DNA from: Oscillospiraceae bacterium
Lineage (GTDB): Bacteria; Bacillota; Clostridia; Oscillospirales; Acutalibacteraceae
Assembly (NCBI GenBank): GCA_019417045.1
Contig: DXWE01000060.1
Coordinates: 1-7,815 of the forward strand
DNA length: 7,815 bases
Direction: 5' to 3'
Below the pieces are notes generated by a model. That model did no database searches. It worked only from the letters and a program-made list of their open reading frames with translations, and had not been told where the DNA came from. The position numbers and the translations under genes are program-made. Shown piece after piece: positions 5,511 to 7,815 of the stretch. How positions within the stretch are numbered: position 1 is the first letter of the stretch; every line of letters starts with the position of its first letter.

Positions 5511-6395
5511 ATGGGGTTGCTCGACCGTCTATTCAATCGCAAAAAGCCACCGGACAGGCCGGTCACCGGCCGGCCACAAGCCTCTCCCCGGCCTGACCGG
5601 CTGCCGGCAAAACCGCCGCGCACCGGAGAGGATCCGGCGCCGATGGACGGCCCGTCGACCGTGCCTTCAGAAGCCCCGCAGGAGGCGTCTTCTGAGAGGT
5701 CTTCTGCGATGCCTGCGGGGAAACCCGCTGCGGGAGCTTTGGTAGGCTCTCCTGCGGCGCCAACGGCGACCGCCACCGGGGAGAAGGTCCCGGAGGGGGA
5801 GGTTTTGGAAGAGGATGCCATTGCCGTAGTCCCCTCCCCCGCACCTGTGGCGGACATGGGGGAAGAAGGGGCCACGGTCCCGGCGGAGGAGGAATGCCCG
5901 GCAGTGCCGCCGGAAGCCGCCTTGCTGCCTGCCGCTCAACCGGACCGCTCTCCGTCGGGCCCCCCGCCGCAGTCCGGTGAAGCGACGAAGCCTGTTTTTG
6001 AACCGGCGCTGCAAAAGCAGCTGGACGCCTATTTCGCCCGGTTGCGCGCAGTGTATCCCGACGGGGTCATCACACGGCTGAACACCGGGCACAAAAAGCT
6101 GGCCGAGCGGGGCGCGGCCCTGCGCAAGCGCACCGGCCAGGAGGGGGATCTGGACGCCTTCTTCGCGCTCGGTGGGTTCACCTATCGACGCAGTGCGGGC
6201 GGGCGGCCGCCCCTGCCGCTGCCGGCGGATCTCTCGTCCATTGCACAGCGGCTGCACACCCAGTTTCCCAATGGGATCCCGACGGTGATGGCCATTCGGG
6301 ACACCGATCACCGGCTGTATCTCGACCTGCGGGCACTCGCCCGGCGGGAGGACCGGACGGTGGGAGAGTTCTTACAGGCGCATGGGTTCCGCTGA
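5511..6395 (+). CDS. Unrecognised protein: amphipathic N-terminus, disordered linker, duplicated C-terminal module
   Basis: I do not recognise a named family for this 294-residue protein. Residues 1-12 (MGLLDRLFNRKK) form a short amphipathic segment followed by basic residues, of the kind seen as peripheral membrane anchors at the N-termini of MinE or FtsY. Residues 13 to about 160 are a low-complexity Pro/Ala/Glu/Gly linker with no predicted fold. The C-terminal part holds two degenerate copies of one module, 171-225 and 241-294. Shared positions at a constant offset of 70 are RL (177/247), Y/F-P-D/N-G (182-185/252-255), F (217/287) and GF (222-223/292-293). The ATG at 5511 follows GGAGGAGAG (5495-5503); the open frame continues upstream across the promoter, so longer starts are rejected. 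It is the first gene of a rightward cluster, 70 nt before zapA, which hints at but does not show a role in cell division or envelope growth. Confidence 0.8.
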   Translation: MGLLDRLFNRKKPPDRPVTGRPQASPRPDRLPAKPPRTGEDPAPMDGPSTVPSEAPQEASSERSSAMPAGKPAAGALVGSPAAPTATATGEKVPEGEVLEEDAIAVVPSPAPVADMGEEGATVPAEEECPAVPPEAALLPAAQPDRSPSGPPPQSGEATKPVFEPALQKQLDAYFARLRAVYPDGVITRLNTGHKKLAERGAALRKRTGQEGDLDAFFALGGFTYRRSAGGRPPLPLPADLSSIAQRLHTQFPNGIPTVMAIRDTDHRLYLDLRALARREDRTVGEFLQAHGFR

Positions 6396-6414
6396 CGTAC
6401 GGGACAGAAAGATT

Positions 6415-6436
6415 TTCGATCGGTCTTCGATCAGTC
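6415..6436 (+). repeat. Tandem 11-bp direct repeat upstream of zapA
   Basis: TTCGATCGGTC (6415-6425) is followed immediately by TTCGATCAGTC (6426-6436), identical at 10 of 11 positions. It lies in the 70-nt gap between the unknown gene and zapA, ending 14 nt before the AAGGAG ribosome binding site. Eleven bases is close to one helical turn, so it could be a paired protein site, or it may be chance. No promoter boxes were found beside it. Confidence 0.4.
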
Positions 6437-6465
6437 CAGGAGATTTCATAAAGGAGTGGAGCAGT

Positions 6466-6810
6466 ATGGCAACCAACAGAGTGACATTACACATCGCCGG
6501 TTCGGACTATGTCGTGACCTCCGACGAAAACGCAGGGTATATGCAGGAGCTCGGCGCACAGGTTGACAGGGCCATGCGTGAGCTGCTCGAGAATCCGCGC
6601 GTCTCCACCACCATGGCGGCGGTGCTGGTCGCGCTCAACAACGCCGACATGGCCCAGAAGGCAAACGACGCGGCGGACAATCTGCGCGCCCAGATGAAGG
6701 GATATCTCGACGACAACGCCCGCGCCCGCGCAGAGGCGGACAACGCCCGCCGCGAGGCGGAACGGCTGCGCCGTGAGTTGCAGGATGCCCGTGGCCGCGG
6801 CAACCACTGA
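6466..6810 (+). CDS. zapA: Cell division protein ZapA
   Basis: ZapA binds FtsZ and bundles its protofilaments at the cytokinetic ring in the cytoplasm. The 114-residue product has the standard two-part layout. An N-terminal globular head (about 4-45) begins with the beta strands NRVTLHIAGSDYVVTSDE and continues with a helix carrying VDRAMRELLE. A conserved helical segment, AVLVALNNADMA (52-63), then leads into a long charged coiled coil rich in Ala, Arg and Glu (about 62-110). The ATG at 6466 is preceded by AAAGGAG with 9 nt spacing; the frame is open further upstream to 6382 but has no comparable site and does not match the family start. The length is slightly above typical firmicute ZapA (about 85-110) because of the extended coil. 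zapA followed by a U32-family gene is a familiar arrangement in Clostridia. The next gene starts inside zapA's last codons. Confidence 0.92.
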   Translation: MATNRVTLHIAGSDYVVTSDENAGYMQELGAQVDRAMRELLENPRVSTTMAAVLVALNNADMAQKANDAADNLRAQMKGYLDDNARARAEADNARREAERLRRELQDARGRGNH

Positions 6811-7815
6811 TCGCGCCGGGAGCCGACGGCCGCTCGAGATCCTCGCGCCGGTCGGCTCCCCGGACATGTTGACCGCCGCGCTGCGCACGGGCGCGGACGC
6901 GGTGTATCTCGGAGTCGGCAAATTCCACGCGCGGCAGCATACGACAGCCTTTACAGACACGGCCTTCCGGGAGGCGGTGTCTGTTTGTCATGCCTATGGG
7001 GTGAAGGTGCATGTGACGCTCAACACCCTTGTGCGGGAGGAGGAACTCCCGCAGGCGCTCGACACGGCCGCGCTCGCCTGCGAGGCGGGGGCGGACGCGC
7101 TGATCGTACAGGATCTGGGGCTCGCCCGGGCGATCCGCCGGGCGGCGCCCGACATGCCGCTGCACGCCTCCACCCAGCTCTCCTGCCACACCCCCGCCGG
7201 GGTGCGGGCGCTCGCCCGGCTCGGGTTTTCCCGGGTGGTACTCGCGCGGGAGCTGTCGCGGGAGGAGATCGCCGCCTGCGCAGGGCAGGGGTGCGAGCTG
7301 GAGGTGTTCGCGCATGGCGCACTGTGCATGTGCGTCTCCGGGCAATGCTACTTCTCCGCCATGCTCGGCGGCCGCAGCGGCAACCGGGGATTGTGCGCGC
7401 AGCCCTGCCGGCTGCCGTTTACCCCGGCAGGATCGGTTGCCCGGGCCGCAGACAGCGCCGCGCTGAGCCTGAAGGACCTCTCCCTCGCCGCGCATGTGGA
7501 CGAACTGCGCTCCCTCGGGGTGTGTTCGCTCAAGATCGAGGGGCGGATGAAGCGGCCGGAATATGTGGCGGCCGCGTGCGCGGTATACAGCCGCGCCGCC
7601 CGGGGACTCCCGGTGGATCCGGCGCTGCTGCGGGATCTGCAGGCTGTGTTCTCCCGCTCCGGATTCACGGACGGGTATTATACCGCCCGCCGCGGCGCGG
7701 CCATGTTCGGCGTGCGCCGCAAGGAGGATGTGGATGCGGCGCCGGCGGCGATCCGCCGGCTACAGCAGTTGTATCGGCGGGACACCGCCCGGGTGCCGGT
7801 CTTCCTGTCGTTTAC
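6785..7815 (+). CDS. U32 family protein, probable RNA-hydroxylation factor (RlhA/TrhP-like), C-terminus off window
   Basis: U32 proteins are annotated as peptidases or collagenase-like. The characterised bacterial members RlhA and TrhP are instead needed for prephenate-dependent hydroxylation of 23S rRNA or tRNA. The 343 visible residues begin with the family core LEILAPVGSPDML, GADAVYLG and HVTLNTLV. The U32 signature EVFAHGALC...SGQC starts at E173, with one departure (F where an aliphatic is usual). Cysteines C181, C188, C204 and C208 form C-x6-C-x15-C-x3-C, the spacing of the proposed iron-sulfur site; C183 is extra. GGRSGNRGLCAQPCRLP and SLKIEGRMK follow. The sequence runs past the core, and in the clostridial group often has a long C-terminal extension that is not visible here. 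The start is ATG 6785, overlapping zapA by 26 nt; GTG 6791, with AGGA 5 nt ahead, is a real alternative. Whether the target is rRNA or tRNA is undecided. Confidence 0.9.
   Translation, partial: MPVAAATTDRAGSRRPLEILAPVGSPDMLTAALRTGADAVYLGVGKFHARQHTTAFTDTAFREAVSVCHAYGVKVHVTLNTLVREEELPQALDTAALACEAGADALIVQDLGLARAIRRAAPDMPLHASTQLSCHTPAGVRALARLGFSRVVLARELSREEIAACAGQGCELEVFAHGALCMCVSGQCYFSAMLGGRSGNRGLCAQPCRLPFTPAGSVARAADSAALSLKDLSLAAHVDELRSLGVCSLKIEGRMKRPEYVAAACAVYSRAARGLPVDPALLRDLQAVFSRSGFTDGYYTARRGAAMFGVRRKEDVDAAPAAIRRLQQLYRRDTARVPVFLSF

Noticed and set aside
6635..7495. 286-codon minus-strand open frame opposite zapA and the U32 gene
   Set aside because: Antisense shadow with low-complexity composition; the plus strand carries the U32 signature and cysteine cluster.
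1..7815. CRISPR array, tRNA or rRNA genes, insertion sequence ends, attachment sites
   Set aside because: No regularly spaced repeats, no cloverleaf or rRNA-like stretches, and no transposase or integrase coding sequence were found on either strand by eye.

Overview
The window is G+C-rich DNA (by eye well over 60% in the genes, with short A/T-rich patches only between them) from what looks like a high-GC Firmicute, probably a gut or anaerobic Clostridia/Oscillospiraceae-type bacterium. This placement is an inference. It rests on strong AGGAGG-type ribosome binding sites, SigA-like promoters, a PepV-type dipeptidase, a clostridial-type M3 oligopeptidase, and zapA directly followed by a U32-family gene. 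No mobile element, CRISPR array, rRNA or tRNA gene was seen.

Region 1 (1-3070) is a divergent pair of peptidase genes. A PepV-like M20 dipeptidase runs leftward off the window edge, and an M3-family oligoendopeptidase runs rightward. Each has its own promoter in the short spacer. Together they would break oligopeptides and dipeptides into amino acids in the cytoplasm. A perfect 34-nt palindrome closes this region and probably ends transcription from both sides.

Region 2 (3093-5310) is a leftward three-gene surface-polysaccharide operon. In transcription order it holds a rhamnosyltransferase-like GT2, a second GT2 coupled to it by an ATGA overlap, and rfbC (dTDP-4-dehydrorhamnose 3,5-epimerase). 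It has an extended -10 promoter and a GC-rich hairpin just ahead of the first ribosome binding site. The set suggests a rhamnose-containing glycan, but the other dTDP-rhamnose genes are not here.

Region 3 (5400-7815) is a rightward cluster. It holds an unrecognised 294-aa protein, then zapA (FtsZ-ring accessory), then a U32-family gene that overlaps zapA and runs off the right edge. The unrecognised protein has a short amphipathic N-terminus, a long disordered Pro/Ala/Glu linker and a duplicated C-terminal module. The U32 product carries a complete C-x6-C-x15-C-x3-C cluster and is probably an RNA-hydroxylation factor rather than a true protease.

Most of the window is ordinary core and accessory metabolism. 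The least explained item is the 294-aa protein upstream of zapA.
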